A stretch of 36,450 nt of DNA from Candidatus Latescibacterota bacterium (GCA_021295655.1 JAGWBX010000001.1:80672-117121); one strand, 5' to 3'. Shown: positions 24,845-34,504, numbered from the stretch's first letter. Notes: a model not told the origin generated them from the letters alone. Numbers and translations: made by a program.

Positions 24845-25708
24845 TTAACGGATTGCATCCTGGTGCAACGCCAGGTCGTTGAGCGTCCAATCGTACGGAA
24901 GGAATTTAATGGTGATCTGAGGACGTGAACGCAAATAGGCACGATCTTCCTCGGCGAGATGGATATTCAGATAGTCCGTAATCCGAGCGTCATCCACCCG
25001 CATTGTGCGCTTATACCAGTCGGTGAAATCGCTACCGAACCAATCGAGTATTTTCGAGAGAATCAGTGTCCCGCTGTTACGGTCCACCCTGACGTGCTGC
25101 GGATCGCGGATAAACTCCCGGACGGCCGCATCCAGTTGTTTCTCCAGCCGTTCAGGAAGATAGGCTTCCGGTCGCAGCCTTGGACAAGATGCTGCCGCAC
25201 AATTCAATGCGGCGTGGATTCGGGGATCGCCAAACTCCTTGCGGACAATATTGTGCTCAATATCGTCGAGCGATCTGGACTTGCCGCCGACGACGTGGTA
25301 CACCTTGAAGAATCCCGGTTGCGGATGGATGTTCCTGACACTCGTTGCGGGATACGCATTGACCACCCCGGCAATGACAAACGCGTTGTAAGCGTTGATC
25401 CAATACGCCAGCTGATCTTCCCTGTCGGGAAACATGGCAGGGTGGCTCTCCGGGCTTACTTCCCTCAAGCGGGTCAGGATAATTCGGAGGTCGGTTGGAT
25501 CAGCCTTGATACCAGCGTAATCAACCCATCCTCGCGAGTCCACGAACCTGCCCAACAAGCGGTCGAGGGGACCGAAATCGAACGGCGCCTGTTCGTTACT
25601 CTTCGCAGGCGTCGACCACGACACGACAGACATGAACAACAGGATTGCGTATCTGAGTGTGTTCGCGCACGGACTCCGTGAGGTAACCCATTTCGTTTTC
25701 GGTCTCAT
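24845..25708 (-). CDS. DUF547 domain-containing exported protein
   Basis: 287 aa with a signal-type N-terminus (LRYAILLFMSVVSWS, then TPAKS). The DUF547 body has DREDQLAYWINAYNAFVI, ALNCAAASCPRLRPEAY and DWFGSDF, all hallmark segments. Biochemical function is unknown. The family is often found beside arsenosugar genes such as arsS, which is also the case here (133 bases downstream on the same strand). The ATG at 25708 has a weak upstream AGGA. Confidence 0.9.
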   Translation of the reverse strand: MRPKTKWVTSRSPCANTLRYAILLFMSVVSWSTPAKSNEQAPFDFGPLDRLLGRFVDSRGWVDYAGIKADPTDLRIILTRLREVSPESHPAMFPDREDQLAYWINAYNAFVIAGVVNAYPATSVRNIHPQPGFFKVYHVVGGKSRSLDDIEHNIVRKEFGDPRIHAALNCAAASCPRLRPEAYLPERLEKQLDAAVREFIRDPQHVRVDRNSGTLILSKILDWFGSDFTDWYKRTMRVDDARITDYLNIHLAEEDRAYLRSRPQITIKFLPYDWTLNDLALHQDAIR

Positions 25709-25881
25709 TGGTGGATCCGTCCTGTATGCGCGCGATCGTCTTCGACGCGTACAATGGCAATCCGATCAAGCCGCGGAACCGATCGGATTCCGCATGGGCA
25801 TCTTCAACTCCCGGTAACCCATTGCCGTTACGGCCGGCGCGGCGCATGGTCCCGGCGCCGGCGCGATCCGCCGCATCGAAT

Positions 25882-27258
25882 TCATCCGGCCTTCGGATCG
25901 AAGAACGTCATATACGGTTGCCCGTTAATTTCACGTTTCAGCAGCACCGCCAGTTCCAATGCGTGATAGTCTCCCCACATCGAAGCTTCACCGTTTGGCA
26001 CGTTCTGACCCTCTCGGCGACGATCCCATCCATTGGGACGGTGATAAACAGAATGCAGGATCAGCCCCTCGTGATGCGCATCGTCGGACAGGTACGGGGC
26101 ATCGAACAACGTCCGGGCGACCGTCAACGCCGCCCTCGTGTACGACGCCCCCGCATTGCCGCCCAGGTACCTGCCCAGACGGTACAGTCCCTGGGCCGCA
26201 ATTGCAGCGGCCGAACTGTCCACGGGCTCGAATTCATTGAACGGATCCGCGGCCCGGCCGAGATAATCTCCCATCTGCGTCAATCCCGGTGCGCCGGTAT
26301 CCCAGTAAGGGACTCCGTCCGCCGCGGACGCGCCGTCGAGGTAGTAGTCTGCCGCCGCGGTTGCCGCCCGGGTCATGAATTCCGCGACATGGTCGCGACC
26401 GCCGCACCCGCAAAGGTCTTCATCATCCACGACCACCAGAAATTCCAGCAATTCGGAATATCCCGTGATTATCCACGCGAGGCCCCGCGTCCACGTGGAA
26501 AATGGCGAATATCCCTGTTGTGTACCCGGACATCTGAAATTACCGTCCTGCACGTTGAAGATGGACTCATGCGCCACCCGCCCTCTTATGTCGTATGAAT
26601 CGCGGCCGTCGCCGTAATAGACATTGAACCTGGCGGTTGTTTCCGCGTGTGCGATCATGCGATCGAGAAGCGAAATCGCCCGGTCGTTTTCTCCCATCAG
26701 GACGTGGCCCAATACGTGTGCGAGTCCGAGGGACCGGCAGGTACGGATCGTGTCGGAAAACAGCGAATGAGCGCCGTTAAACGATGGAATATACCCCTTT
26801 CCGTCCCGAATCGTCGTCCAGCGTGCCCCCTGCACCGCACCGGATGCTTTCAGGGCAAGCTCATAAAACTGCTGTTCCCAAAAATCGTCCTGGATGGCGC
26901 CTTCAAGCATCAGCCGCCTGAGGTTGCCATAGGTCGATATATTGTTGAATCCATGGTCGTGCACACCCGTGTGCGTCACGTGCGGCGCCATACGGTCCAC
27001 GGTTCCCCGACGGCCAATATCGAGAAACCGCTTCTCTCCAAGGGCATCGAACAGCAAGATCGCGCACCCGTACTGGAATCCCTGCGTCCATTCCGTCCAT
27101 CCCCGGGCGGCGTATTTCCCGCCCACCGTATAGACCGGCGCGCCTCGGCAGGGGTCCCATGTCTCGGATATGCACGTGATTTTGCCCCTTGCGAGTTCGA
27201 TGCACCGGTCGAGCCTGGAATTCAGATCCCTCAGGCGGATGGAAGGATCAACGCGCAT
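25882..27258 (-). CDS. Glycoside hydrolase family 88-like protein (unsaturated uronyl hydrolase type)
   Basis: 458 aa with an all-alpha barrel pattern. The STWTRGLAWIITGYSELLEF segment is diagnostic of GH88/105 enzymes. Candidate catalytic aspartates are in VHDHGFN and SLFSDTIRT. GH88 enzymes release an unsaturated uronic acid from oligosaccharides left by polysaccharide lyases. No signal peptide is seen, so action is on imported oligosaccharides. No lyase or transporter is in view. The next gene upstream is a small lipoprotein. Confidence 0.86.
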   Translation of the reverse strand: MRVDPSIRLRDLNSRLDRCIELARGKITCISETWDPCRGAPVYTVGGKYAARGWTEWTQGFQYGCAILLFDALGEKRFLDIGRRGTVDRMAPHVTHTGVHDHGFNNISTYGNLRRLMLEGAIQDDFWEQQFYELALKASGAVQGARWTTIRDGKGYIPSFNGAHSLFSDTIRTCRSLGLAHVLGHVLMGENDRAISLLDRMIAHAETTARFNVYYGDGRDSYDIRGRVAHESIFNVQDGNFRCPGTQQGYSPFSTWTRGLAWIITGYSELLEFLVVVDDEDLCGCGGRDHVAEFMTRAATAAADYYLDGASAADGVPYWDTGAPGLTQMGDYLGRAADPFNEFEPVDSSAAAIAAQGLYRLGRYLGGNAGASYTRAALTVARTLFDAPYLSDDAHHEGLILHSVYHRPNGWDRRREGQNVPNGEASMWGDYHALELAVLLKREINGQPYMTFFDPKAG

Positions 27259-27413
27259 CGCCTATCCTCGAGAGTCCGTCGTCACCCGGCTCGCCCTATC
27301 GCGGCTCGATTCGTCCGTACGCCGGGCGCCGATGCTGTTATCTCTTCGCATTCGTTACGATACCTTTCGTCTCGGCCGTTGTTCAAGCCGAAGTACGGAG
27401 GTCCCGTGGAGAG

Positions 27414-27803
27414 CTACTGCTTCGTATAGACGAATACCGTACCATCCGTCGCATAGAGCGTCAGTTCGTTGTTGTCAATGGAGTACCCAAAGTCCAGAGC
27501 GTCCAGAAACAGGGCCCCCTGCTCGATTCGCCAATTTCCGGTTGACGTTATCTGACTTCCGTCGAAGATCGTATTGATAAACGTGTAAACACCGTTTACT
27601 TCGAAAACCAGCCTGTAGTTCACCGTCACGGGCTGGTTTCCTGCCTGGGTCAGTATCCAGGTACCCAGTATCGCTTCCTCAGGCGACAACGGATCTTCAC
27701 CGCAGCCCACAAGAAACGAAAGAAGGGCTACCATGCAGATCGCTTTCGTTGTGCGGAGGTACGCAGTGATTCGCGAGGTCCGGATGCACGGAGCCCGAGA
27801 CAC
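27414..27803 (-). CDS. Small lipoprotein, lipocalin-like
   Basis: 129 aa. GTG start with GAGAGGA upstream. A long basic lead of about 23 residues precedes a lipid-attachment signal (MVALLSFLVGCGED). After the cysteine comes LGTWILTQAGNQPVTV and an alternating strand pattern (YRLVFEVNGVYTF, GNWRIEQGALFL, NELTLYATDGTVFVYTKQ), which fits the lipocalin-like domain found in many small lipoproteins. Ligand unknown. It lies between GH88 and RmlA on the same strand. Confidence 0.8.
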   Translation of the reverse strand: MSRAPCIRTSRITAYLRTTKAICMVALLSFLVGCGEDPLSPEEAILGTWILTQAGNQPVTVNYRLVFEVNGVYTFINTIFDGSQITSTGNWRIEQGALFLDALDFGYSIDNNELTLYATDGTVFVYTKQ

Positions 27804-27846
27804 GTGGAGTTCCTCTCGTTACGCGGACGTTCTGGTGCCGCCCGAA

Positions 27847-27882
27847 ACGCAAAACCCTGGCAAGGGTATCAAAACCTTGCGT
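27847..27882 (-). terminator. Candidate terminator after RmlA
   Basis: The outer arms ACGCAA (27847-27852) and TTGCGT (27877-27882) enclose an inner hairpin ACCCT/AGGGT (27854-27867). On the minus strand the inner hairpin is followed by TTTGCGTTT. It sits 60 bases after the rmlA stop. The stems are short, so this is a weak call. Confidence 0.35.
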
Positions 27883-27941
27883 GAGCACCCGTCCGACCCA
27901 ATACGGCAAAGGGTTCGAGGACGGCGCCGGAATCCAGCGGA

Positions 27942-28814
27942 TCATATTCGCGATGCCAACAACCGTTTCAGGTACCGACAATACTCGTTTTCTTCCGAAT
28001 AGTTCGCGATGTCCTCAAGCTGTCCCGCGCTGATATACCCTTTTCGAAACGCGATTTCTTCCAGGCACGCGATTTTCAACCCCTGCCGGTGTTCGACTAT
28101 CTGCACGAAATTGCTTGCTTCCAGAAGGCTCTCGTGAGTTCCCGTGTCGAGGTACGCGATTCCCCGACCCAGCAGCTGGACCCGCAATTCACCCTGCCTG
28201 AGATACTCGTTGTTCAAGTCGGTGATTTCCAATTCCCCGCGGTTCGAAGGCTTCAATCCCTTTGCGATATCCACCACGCTTCCGTCGTAGAAGTAGAGCC
28301 CGGTAACCGCGTAATTCGACCTTGGACGTTTCGGTTTTTCTTCGATGCCCACCACGTTGTTGCGAGCATCGAACTCAACCACGCCGTATCTCTCGGGATC
28401 CTGCACGTAGTAGGCAAAAACCAATCCGCCCTCGTCGTGTTCGCCCGCTTGCTCCAGCAAACCGGAAAGACCGTGGCCGTAGAAGAAATTGTCTCCGAAT
28501 ATAAGCGCGCATGGCTCGCCGCCGATGAAGTCCTCACCGATGAGGAACGACTGCGCGACCCCCTCGGGACGGGGCTGAATCGCATAGTCGATCCGCAGAC
28601 CCAGACGGTTGCCGTCACCCAGCAGGTTCCTGTAGAGCTCTATATGTTCGGGCGACGAAATGATCAGGAATTCCCGGATGTTGGCCAGCATCAGGACCGA
28701 AAGCGGGTAATAGATCATCGGTTTGTCGAAAATGGGCAAAATCTGCTTTGAAACCGAAGTCGTGAGCGGGTACAGCCGGGTTCCCAGCCCACCTGAGAGT
28801 ACAATACCCTTCAT
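27942..28814 (-). CDS. rfbA: Glucose-1-phosphate thymidylyltransferase
   Basis: 290 aa, standard length. The N-terminal signature is [16 protein letters not shown] followed by [17 protein letters not shown]. The active-site aspartate is in IFGDNFFYG, and [27 protein letters not shown] and [11 protein letters not shown] follow. It makes dTDP-glucose, the first step to dTDP-rhamnose. The ATG at 28814 overlaps the BNR gene's stop (ATGA), and the frame open to 28835 is not needed. rfbB, rfbC and rfbD are absent from the window, so the sugar product is unknown. Confidence 0.95.
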   Translation of the reverse strand: MKGIVLSGGLGTRLYPLTTSVSKQILPIFDKPMIYYPLSVLMLANIREFLIISSPEHIELYRNLLGDGNRLGLRIDYAIQPRPEGVAQSFLIGEDFIGGEPCALIFGDNFFYGHGLSGLLEQAGEHDEGGLVFAYYVQDPERYGVVEFDARNNVVGIEEKPKRPRSNYAVTGLYFYDGSVVDIAKGLKPSNRGELEITDLNNEYLRQGELRVQLLGRGIAYLDTGTHESLLEASNFVQIVEHRQGLKIACLEEIAFRKGYISAGQLEDIANYSEENEYCRYLKRLLASRI

Positions 28815-30179
28815 CGGACGGCCTTTCCCTTCCATTGACGACGTCCCTGTTCGCCCGCGGCTCCGGCTTCCTCGATGACCTCGTTTGGGACCACCCTCTC
28901 GGGATCATATTTGTCCCCGGTCATCAGCGCAGGAAGGCGGAACACGCGTTCTCCGCTCCTGTTGCAGAAGTAGAGACGGGAATCTGAAGGTTGACGCGTA
29001 TGTCCATCCGCCCAGAAGGCATAGAATTCCGGGTGTGCGTTTACGGGCCTGCGCACGTAGGTATGGTTGTATATACTGCCTCGCGTTGCCAGGCAGGTTC
29101 TCTCCCACGCGGCCCCCTCATTGACGCTGGTCCACACGGCCACCTCTCCTCCCGTATTGTAGGGCTGAGGACCCGTTTCGGTGGGCGCGATGATCCGCCA
29201 GGTGCCGTCCGGTTCGATATGTAGTCCCCCGGCGTCGTAGTTGTTGTCGGACGGAAACGCCTCGCGGACTTCCCATTCGGCACCTGTCCACCGGACCGTG
29301 GTCCAGACGCGCGGACCGTTCTGCGGGCCGGTCTCCATCCCCCGGCTGGTCAGAATCAGGATAACGGGATTGCCATGCGCGTCGAAATTCAGATCCTTTA
29401 CAAACACTTGCAGGCCCTCATGTTCATAGTCATGCACAAACGCGCCGTTGTGGGGGCACACCAGCGGGAGGTCCATGTTTTCTCCCGTGGCATTCTTCCA
29501 GGTTTCACCGAAATCGTCGGTCTGAAGATAATACAGATTGGTCCGGGGTGGGCCCGGCTTTTTGACCGGATGATAGTTGAACGCGGTACCAATCCGCTTG
29601 CCCCTTCGCCAGCTGACCTGGTAGTGACCGTGGCCGATTTTGGATAACGCTCCGTGTGGAGACCAGTTTGCGCCATCGGCCTCCGAGGTACCGGGTATGC
29701 AGAAACAGAAATCCATGGTCCTGAACATGCCAGGGTTGGGGATAGGAGAAGTTCGTCTCCTGCACACATTCGAATGCATCCACGGAATAGGGCTCATCGC
29801 TCTTGAAGATATACGCCGGCCTCGCGGTACCGTGCGCGCTTACGAAGACCCAGACGTATCCCTCGTCGTCCAGCATCAGGACAGGGTTGTCGTGTGCATC
29901 GGCCGTGCCCTTGTCCATCAGGATGGTCGGTCGCGGGACCGTCCCGGTGGCGTGATCGTAATAGGAAACCATTGCGAGGATCTGGTTCTTGTCCCTGTAC
30001 GTCCCTCCGTAACAGAAATACGTTTTGTGGGCCGCGTCGGAATAGTATGCCAGCGGGATGTGTTTGGCGGTGTAGGTCGCGAATCCACCGCTGTAATAGG
30101 CGTATTTGTACTCATTGTCCGTGGGTGTGTCCCACCACCAGATCCCTCGGTAACCGTCGTCGGTATCGCATTTTCCCAC
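28811..30179 (-). CDS. BNR repeat-containing protein, split by a frameshift
   Basis: One gene read in two frames. The first part (30179 to about 29670) starts at a GTG with GGGAG upstream and runs [19 protein letters not shown] to HTRYLGGRW. The second part continues one frame over, [20 protein letters not shown], to the stop at 28811. Together they give about 455 residues with beta-propeller-like repeats and Asp-box-like segments ([28 protein letters not shown]). Related proteins are sialidase-like or lyase-associated and usually uncharacterised. No signal peptide is seen. The joint lies at about 29665-29680. Both halves are well preserved in composition, so the break is recent or an assembly error. 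rfbA overlaps the stop. Confidence 0.8.
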
Positions 30180-30290
30180 GGAAACTCCCTATGTAACTGT
30201 TTGCTTTGCAGCAGGTTACAAATTCATATTAAAGTTTCGGTTCAACAAAATTGGAAATCTCGCCGCGTCGTTTACTCCTGCGGACCCAAA

Positions 30291-32006
30291 TCACCCGGGA
30301 TTCTCCCCTGGAGCCTCCCTGAGCGCTTCCGTGGCAGCCCGGTCGACCTCCCAGTTCCGGACGTCCACCACCACACCGTACTCGTCCCGGGCCGCCTCCG
30401 GGGACACGCGTCCCTGCCGTACGTCATTCAGTATCCGATCGGGGTCCCGGTCCTGCGGAGAAAAGTAGCCGCCACCGCCAGGAAGCCTCAGGGTTACCGT
30501 CTGCCCCGGTTGAAGTTCGTATTTTCCCTTCGGGTGCGGACGGGACCCGTCGGAGAGGATCACCTCGCCAACCGCGCCGTTCCCGCCGCCCAGGAAACCG
30601 CGCGCCGGGCTTCTCGTGCGGTCATACATACATGAATGCAGCACTGCCGAGTCGGTGTCCATTCCCAGTACCATTTCCTGCCCCAGCCCGCCGCGGAAAC
30701 GGCCCGGGCCGCCGGAATCCGGGCGCAACTCCCGCTTCAGCATCAGAACCGGCGAAACCGCCTCGATGGCCTCGGCGGGCACGCCCTTGATGCCGCTGGG
30801 AAAGGCCGTGGCCGAGAGTCCGTCCGAAACGGGCCTGGCGCCCATGCCGCCGGCCGAGAAAAAGATATAGGAAAACACCCGACCTTCCCGATCATGTCCC
30901 TCCAATTGCGTGTTCCACAACCCGGCCGAGCCGTCGGCCAGAACCCGATCGGGAATTGCCCTGGACAGGGCGCCGAATACTGCCTGAGAGAGAAAATGCC
31001 CGATCAGATGACGGGCGCCCACGGCACAGGGAAACGTGGCATTGAGTACGGTACCCGGCGGCGCGGTCACCGAAACAGGCCGGAAACTGCCGGCGTTATT
31101 CGGCACGGCGGGGCTGATTGAACACGCCAGCGGGTAGGTCGTATAGGCGTGCGTATAGTTGTAGACCACGTTGATTCCACGGTCCACCTGTGGTGACGTG
31201 CCATCGTAGTCGACAACAAGATCCCGGTCCTTTACCTGAATGGAAACCGCGATCTTGAGCGCGTGGTCGAAACCGTCGATGACCACTTCATCCCGGTACG
31301 TGCCGTTGGGTATCTCCGCGATCGCATCCCGCGTGGCGTCCTCCGACCGGTCCAGAATCATTGACGCGAGGGACTCGATGTCCTCCATTTCGTATTCCGA
31401 CATCATTTCCGTGAGTTTCGCGGCACCCACGTCGTTGCCGGCCTGCTGGGCGTGCAGGTCTCCAACCACGGCATCGGGCGTGCGGACGTTGGCACGGACG
31501 ATTTCAATTAAATCGCGATTGACGTTTCCCTCCCGGAACAGGTACATAATCGGAATATGAAGCCCCTCTTCGAATACCTCGCGTGCGTCTGCGCCCAGCG
31601 TCCGCCCTCCGATATCCATGGCGTGGCACGTATTGGCGAACCATCCGACGGCCTTTCCGCAATGAAAGACGGGAGTGACCACGGTGATGTCGTGCAGATG
31701 GCCCGAACCCAGCCATGGATCGTTGGTAAGCAGGCTGTCGCCAGGTTTCAAACTGTCTATCGGGTGCGCTTTCGCGAAGTGTCCGACACAGGTTGCCATG
31801 GTATTGATATGGCCCGGAGTGCCAGTCACCGCCTGCGCGACCATCTCGCCTGTACGGTTGAAAATGCCCGCGGAAAGGTCGCCTGCCTCCCGGACCACGG
31901 TTGTAAACGAGGCATGCATCAGCGCGGCAGCCTGCTCGTTCACGATGGATATAAGCCGGTTCCACAACACCTCAAGCAGTACGGCATCCAGCTTTTCCGC
32001 CGTCAT
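30291..32006 (-). CDS. hyuB: Hydantoinase B/oxoprolinase family protein
   Basis: 571 aa, near the family's usual length. ATG at 32006 shares one base with the hyuA stop (TAATG). The N-terminus has LLEVLWNRLISIVNEQAAALM and TTVVREAGDLSAGIF, followed by GHINTM, LLTNDPWLGSGHLHDITVV and FANTCHAMDIGGR, all typical of the B subunit. The C-terminal half has RPDSGGPGRFRGG and LRLPGGGGYFSPQDRDP. With HyuA it forms an ATP-dependent hydantoinase, 5-oxoprolinase or N-methylhydantoinase-type enzyme. Substrate not inferable. Confidence 0.93.
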   Translation of the reverse strand: MTAEKLDAVLLEVLWNRLISIVNEQAAALMHASFTTVVREAGDLSAGIFNRTGEMVAQAVTGTPGHINTMATCVGHFAKAHPIDSLKPGDSLLTNDPWLGSGHLHDITVVTPVFHCGKAVGWFANTCHAMDIGGRTLGADAREVFEEGLHIPIMYLFREGNVNRDLIEIVRANVRTPDAVVGDLHAQQAGNDVGAAKLTEMMSEYEMEDIESLASMILDRSEDATRDAIAEIPNGTYRDEVVIDGFDHALKIAVSIQVKDRDLVVDYDGTSPQVDRGINVVYNYTHAYTTYPLACSISPAVPNNAGSFRPVSVTAPPGTVLNATFPCAVGARHLIGHFLSQAVFGALSRAIPDRVLADGSAGLWNTQLEGHDREGRVFSYIFFSAGGMGARPVSDGLSATAFPSGIKGVPAEAIEAVSPVLMLKRELRPDSGGPGRFRGGLGQEMVLGMDTDSAVLHSCMYDRTRSPARGFLGGGNGAVGEVILSDGSRPHPKGKYELQPGQTVTLRLPGGGGYFSPQDRDPDRILNDVRQGRVSPEAARDEYGVVVDVRNWEVDRAATEALREAPGENPG

Positions 32007-34093
32007 TATCCCAATTCCTCCATGCGGGTCAGGAGCAGGTTGCCGCACACCTCCACGGCAATCGTCCAGCCGTGCGGCACAACGGCAGTAGACTCGGCTT
32101 CTTCCACGATTGCCGGTCCGGTCGCTCGAAATCCCGATTCAATCCCGTATCTGTCGAAAACCGGCGCCGGTTCCGGACCGGATTCCGGATCGAACAACAC
32201 CGGGCGAACGCCCTTGAATCCGTCCCCGTCCGTCGAAGGCGGCGGTTTCGGGTCGCCGAGATCGGGCTTCGGCCCGGACATCCGGACCCGCCAGTGAACG
32301 GACTCGATTTCCACGCCTTCGCACGTGCGTGTGAATTTCCGGGTATATTCCGCATCGAAATTCTCACGGATTTCGTCGAGTCTGCGAGGGCTGAGTCTGC
32401 CCCCCGGAATCGGAATTCTGATTTCGTGGCCCTGTCCCACGTACCGCATGTCGGCGGTGCGTTCAATCCGGATCCGGGAGGGCGCCACGCCCGCCTCCCG
32501 CAGAACGTCGGCGCCCTCGGTTTCCATGGCTTCGAACAGGGTATTCAGCCTGGCGTAATTCAGGGCCCCCAGCCGGGCAACGTAACTCCTCGCGAAATCG
32601 AACGAAATCGGCGCGAGCATCAGCCCGAACGCAGAACTTACGCCTGCCGTAGGCGGCACGATCACCGTACGTATTCCGAGCCGCTCGGCCACGCCGCAGG
32701 CATGTACGGGCCCGGCGCCTCCAGTTGCGACCATGGCATAGCCACGGATGTCGATGCCCCGCTCGGCCGCGTGAACGCGAGCGGCATTTGCCATGTTCTC
32801 GTTGATCATTCGGTGAATGCCCCATGCCATGCGATTCACGTCCATACCGAGCCGCTTCGACAGCCCCTGCACCGCGCGGCGAGCACGGTCGAGGTCCAAT
32901 GCCATCTTTCCACCCAGGAAATAGCCGGGATTCAGCATCCCCAGAATCAGGTCGGCATCGGTAACAGTGGGCGCAACTCCTCCCTGCCCGTAGCAGGCGG
33001 GACCGGGAACGGATCCCGCGCTTTCGGGACCGACGGCTGGCAGCCCCATCTCGTTCAGGTGCGCGATACTTCCGCCCCCAGCGCCGATTTCAATCATATC
33101 CAGTACCGGGACCAGCAGCGGCAATCCGCTCCCGCGCTTGAAACGATAGACACGCGCCACCTCGGATTCGGTTGTAACGGGAAACGCGCCGTCGCTGCCA
33201 AGCACGGCTTTCGCCGTCGTGCCACCCATATCGAACGCGAGCACATTCCTCAGGTCCGAACGGCCGCCCCAATAAGCGGCTGACAACGCGCCGCCGCTGG
33301 GACCGGATTCGACAAGGCGGACAGGAAAGCTCGCGGCGGTCTCGGCCGAGCAGACGCCGCCGTTGGACAGCATGATGTGCAACGGTGCTTCGATCCCTTT
33401 TGCTTCCAGGCCCCCGGACAGACCGGCCAGATACCGGCGGGCGAGAGGTTGCACGTAGGCATTGGCGACGGTGGTGGACGTCCTGTCGTATTCCCGCAAT
33501 TCGGGCGATACCTGGTGGGAAACCGAGACCGGTACGCCGGGCATCGCTTTCCCCACAATCCGCGCCGCCTGACGTTCGTGTTCGGGGTTGGCGTATGCGT
33601 GCAGAAAGCAGATGGCAACAGCTTCCACCCCTTCATCCAGAAACGTACTGCACGCGTCCCGGATTGACGATTCATCCAGGTGCTCGAGTATCTCTCCCCT
33701 TACGTTCATGCGCTCGAGCGCTCCGAATCTCAGTCTGCGTTCCACCAGCGGTTCGGGCAACTCCAGGCGGAGATCATAGATATCGTACCGACCTTCGCGC
33801 CCGATCTCCAGCGCATCCCGAAACCCCGCCGTCGTGATCAGTCCGGTTCGCGCACCCTTGCGCTCGATCAGCGTGTTGGTCACCAGCGTCGTACCGTGGA
33901 TGACGCGTTGAACGGCGCCAGGGTCGCAAAAGCCCGGTAAAGAGTCGATACCGGACAGCACGGCATCGGAAGGATCAGGATAAGTCGTAGGCACCTTGGC
34001 TATCGCCTGACGGCCGGTATGGCAATCAAGAAGGACGAGATCCGTGAACGTACCGCCGATGTCAATTGCCAGGACATACTGTTCTTCGACCAT
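32006..34093 (-). CDS. hyuA: Hydantoinase A/oxoprolinase family protein
   Basis: 695 aa. Start at ATG 34093 (MVEEQYVLAIDIGGTFTDLVLLD). A TTG 15 bases upstream is possible. The N-terminal DIGGTFTD phosphate loop and the second loop LAFDMGGTTAKAVL are ATPase signatures. IEIGAGGGSIAH, GAGPVHACGVAERLG and PPTAGVSSAFGLMLAP are standard family segments. Subunit A activates the ring by ATP-dependent phosphorylation and pairs with HyuB directly downstream. A good promoter lies upstream at 34164-34192. No hydantoin transporter or racemase is adjacent. Confidence 0.95.
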   Translation of the reverse strand: MVEEQYVLAIDIGGTFTDLVLLDCHTGRQAIAKVPTTYPDPSDAVLSGIDSLPGFCDPGAVQRVIHGTTLVTNTLIERKGARTGLITTAGFRDALEIGREGRYDIYDLRLELPEPLVERRLRFGALERMNVRGEILEHLDESSIRDACSTFLDEGVEAVAICFLHAYANPEHERQAARIVGKAMPGVPVSVSHQVSPELREYDRTSTTVANAYVQPLARRYLAGLSGGLEAKGIEAPLHIMLSNGGVCSAETAASFPVRLVESGPSGGALSAAYWGGRSDLRNVLAFDMGGTTAKAVLGSDGAFPVTTESEVARVYRFKRGSGLPLLVPVLDMIEIGAGGGSIAHLNEMGLPAVGPESAGSVPGPACYGQGGVAPTVTDADLILGMLNPGYFLGGKMALDLDRARRAVQGLSKRLGMDVNRMAWGIHRMINENMANAARVHAAERGIDIRGYAMVATGGAGPVHACGVAERLGIRTVIVPPTAGVSSAFGLMLAPISFDFARSYVARLGALNYARLNTLFEAMETEGADVLREAGVAPSRIRIERTADMRYVGQGHEIRIPIPGGRLSPRRLDEIRENFDAEYTRKFTRTCEGVEIESVHWRVRMSGPKPDLGDPKPPPSTDGDGFKGVRPVLFDPESGPEPAPVFDRYGIESGFRATGPAIVEEAESTAVVPHGWTIAVEVCGNLLLTRMEELG

Positions 34094-34163
34094 CCCGCCA
34101 GGCTCCAATTAAACGTCCAACGCCATCTGTCGTGCCACAATTCCCATCAGCACCGAAGACGTA

Positions 34164-34192
34164 AATATGCGCCTCGCAACCATGAATGTCAA
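34164..34192 (-). promoter_or_regulatory. Candidate sigma-70 promoter for hyuA-hyuB
   Basis: On the minus strand TTGACA (34187-34192), exactly 17 bases, then CATATT (34164-34169). The predicted leader is about 60 bases. The consensus -35, ideal spacing and position directly upstream of the pair make it credible. Confidence 0.6.
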
Positions 34193-34326
34193 CTCAAACG
34201 CGTGTTCCTCAGCCTTAAACGCCGTTCGGCTCGCCATTGCCGGAAACGGCGGGGTTATTCTTTGAGGAGAAACCCTCCGCGGACGAATTCGCATTCCTGA
34301 ACGGATGACCGTTTACGCATTATACC

Positions 34327-34355
34327 TTGACATCCTGCAGACCATTACTTAATTT
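34327..34355 (+). promoter_or_regulatory. Sigma-70-type promoter of tRNA-Gly
   Basis: TTGACA (34327-34332), 17 bases, then TAATTT (34350-34355). The predicted start is about 25 bases before the tRNA. Consensus -35 and ideal spacing. Confidence 0.7.
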
Positions 34356-34385
34356 TCAATTCGTCTGATGGCGCAGAACATCGGG

Positions 34386-34461
34386 GCGGGAATAGCTCAG
34401 CTGGTAGAGCACAACCTTGCCAAGGTTGGGGTCGCGGGTTCGAGTCCCGTTTCCCGCTCCA
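34386..34461 (+). tRNA. tRNA-Gly (anticodon GCC)
   Basis: 76 bases including an encoded CCA. Acceptor stem GCGGGAA/TTCCCGC with discriminator T, D-loop AGCTCAGCTGGTAGAGC, anticodon arm AACCTTGCCAAGGTT with GCC, and T-arm CGGGTTCGAGTCCCG. Reads GGC/GGU. It has its own promoter and a terminator 16 bases downstream, so it is a single-gene unit. Confidence 0.98.
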
Positions 34462-34476
34462 GTTTTACACGTGAAA

Positions 34477-34504
34477 GCCCGTTAAACCTGCCTGTTTAAC
34501 GGGC
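34477..34504 (+). terminator. Intrinsic terminator after tRNA-Gly
   Basis: Perfect 11-bp stem GCCCGTTAAAC/GTTTAACGGGC with a 6-base loop, 16 bases after the tRNA. The following sequence (ACTGTTGTTGTTT) is only moderately T-rich. Confidence 0.8.

Noticed and set aside
34109..34294. A 61-codon minus-strand open frame just upstream of hyuA
   Set aside because: It overlaps the candidate hyuA promoter and has no ribosome-binding site. Its hydrophobic stretch is short and not conserved in any way I can recognise.
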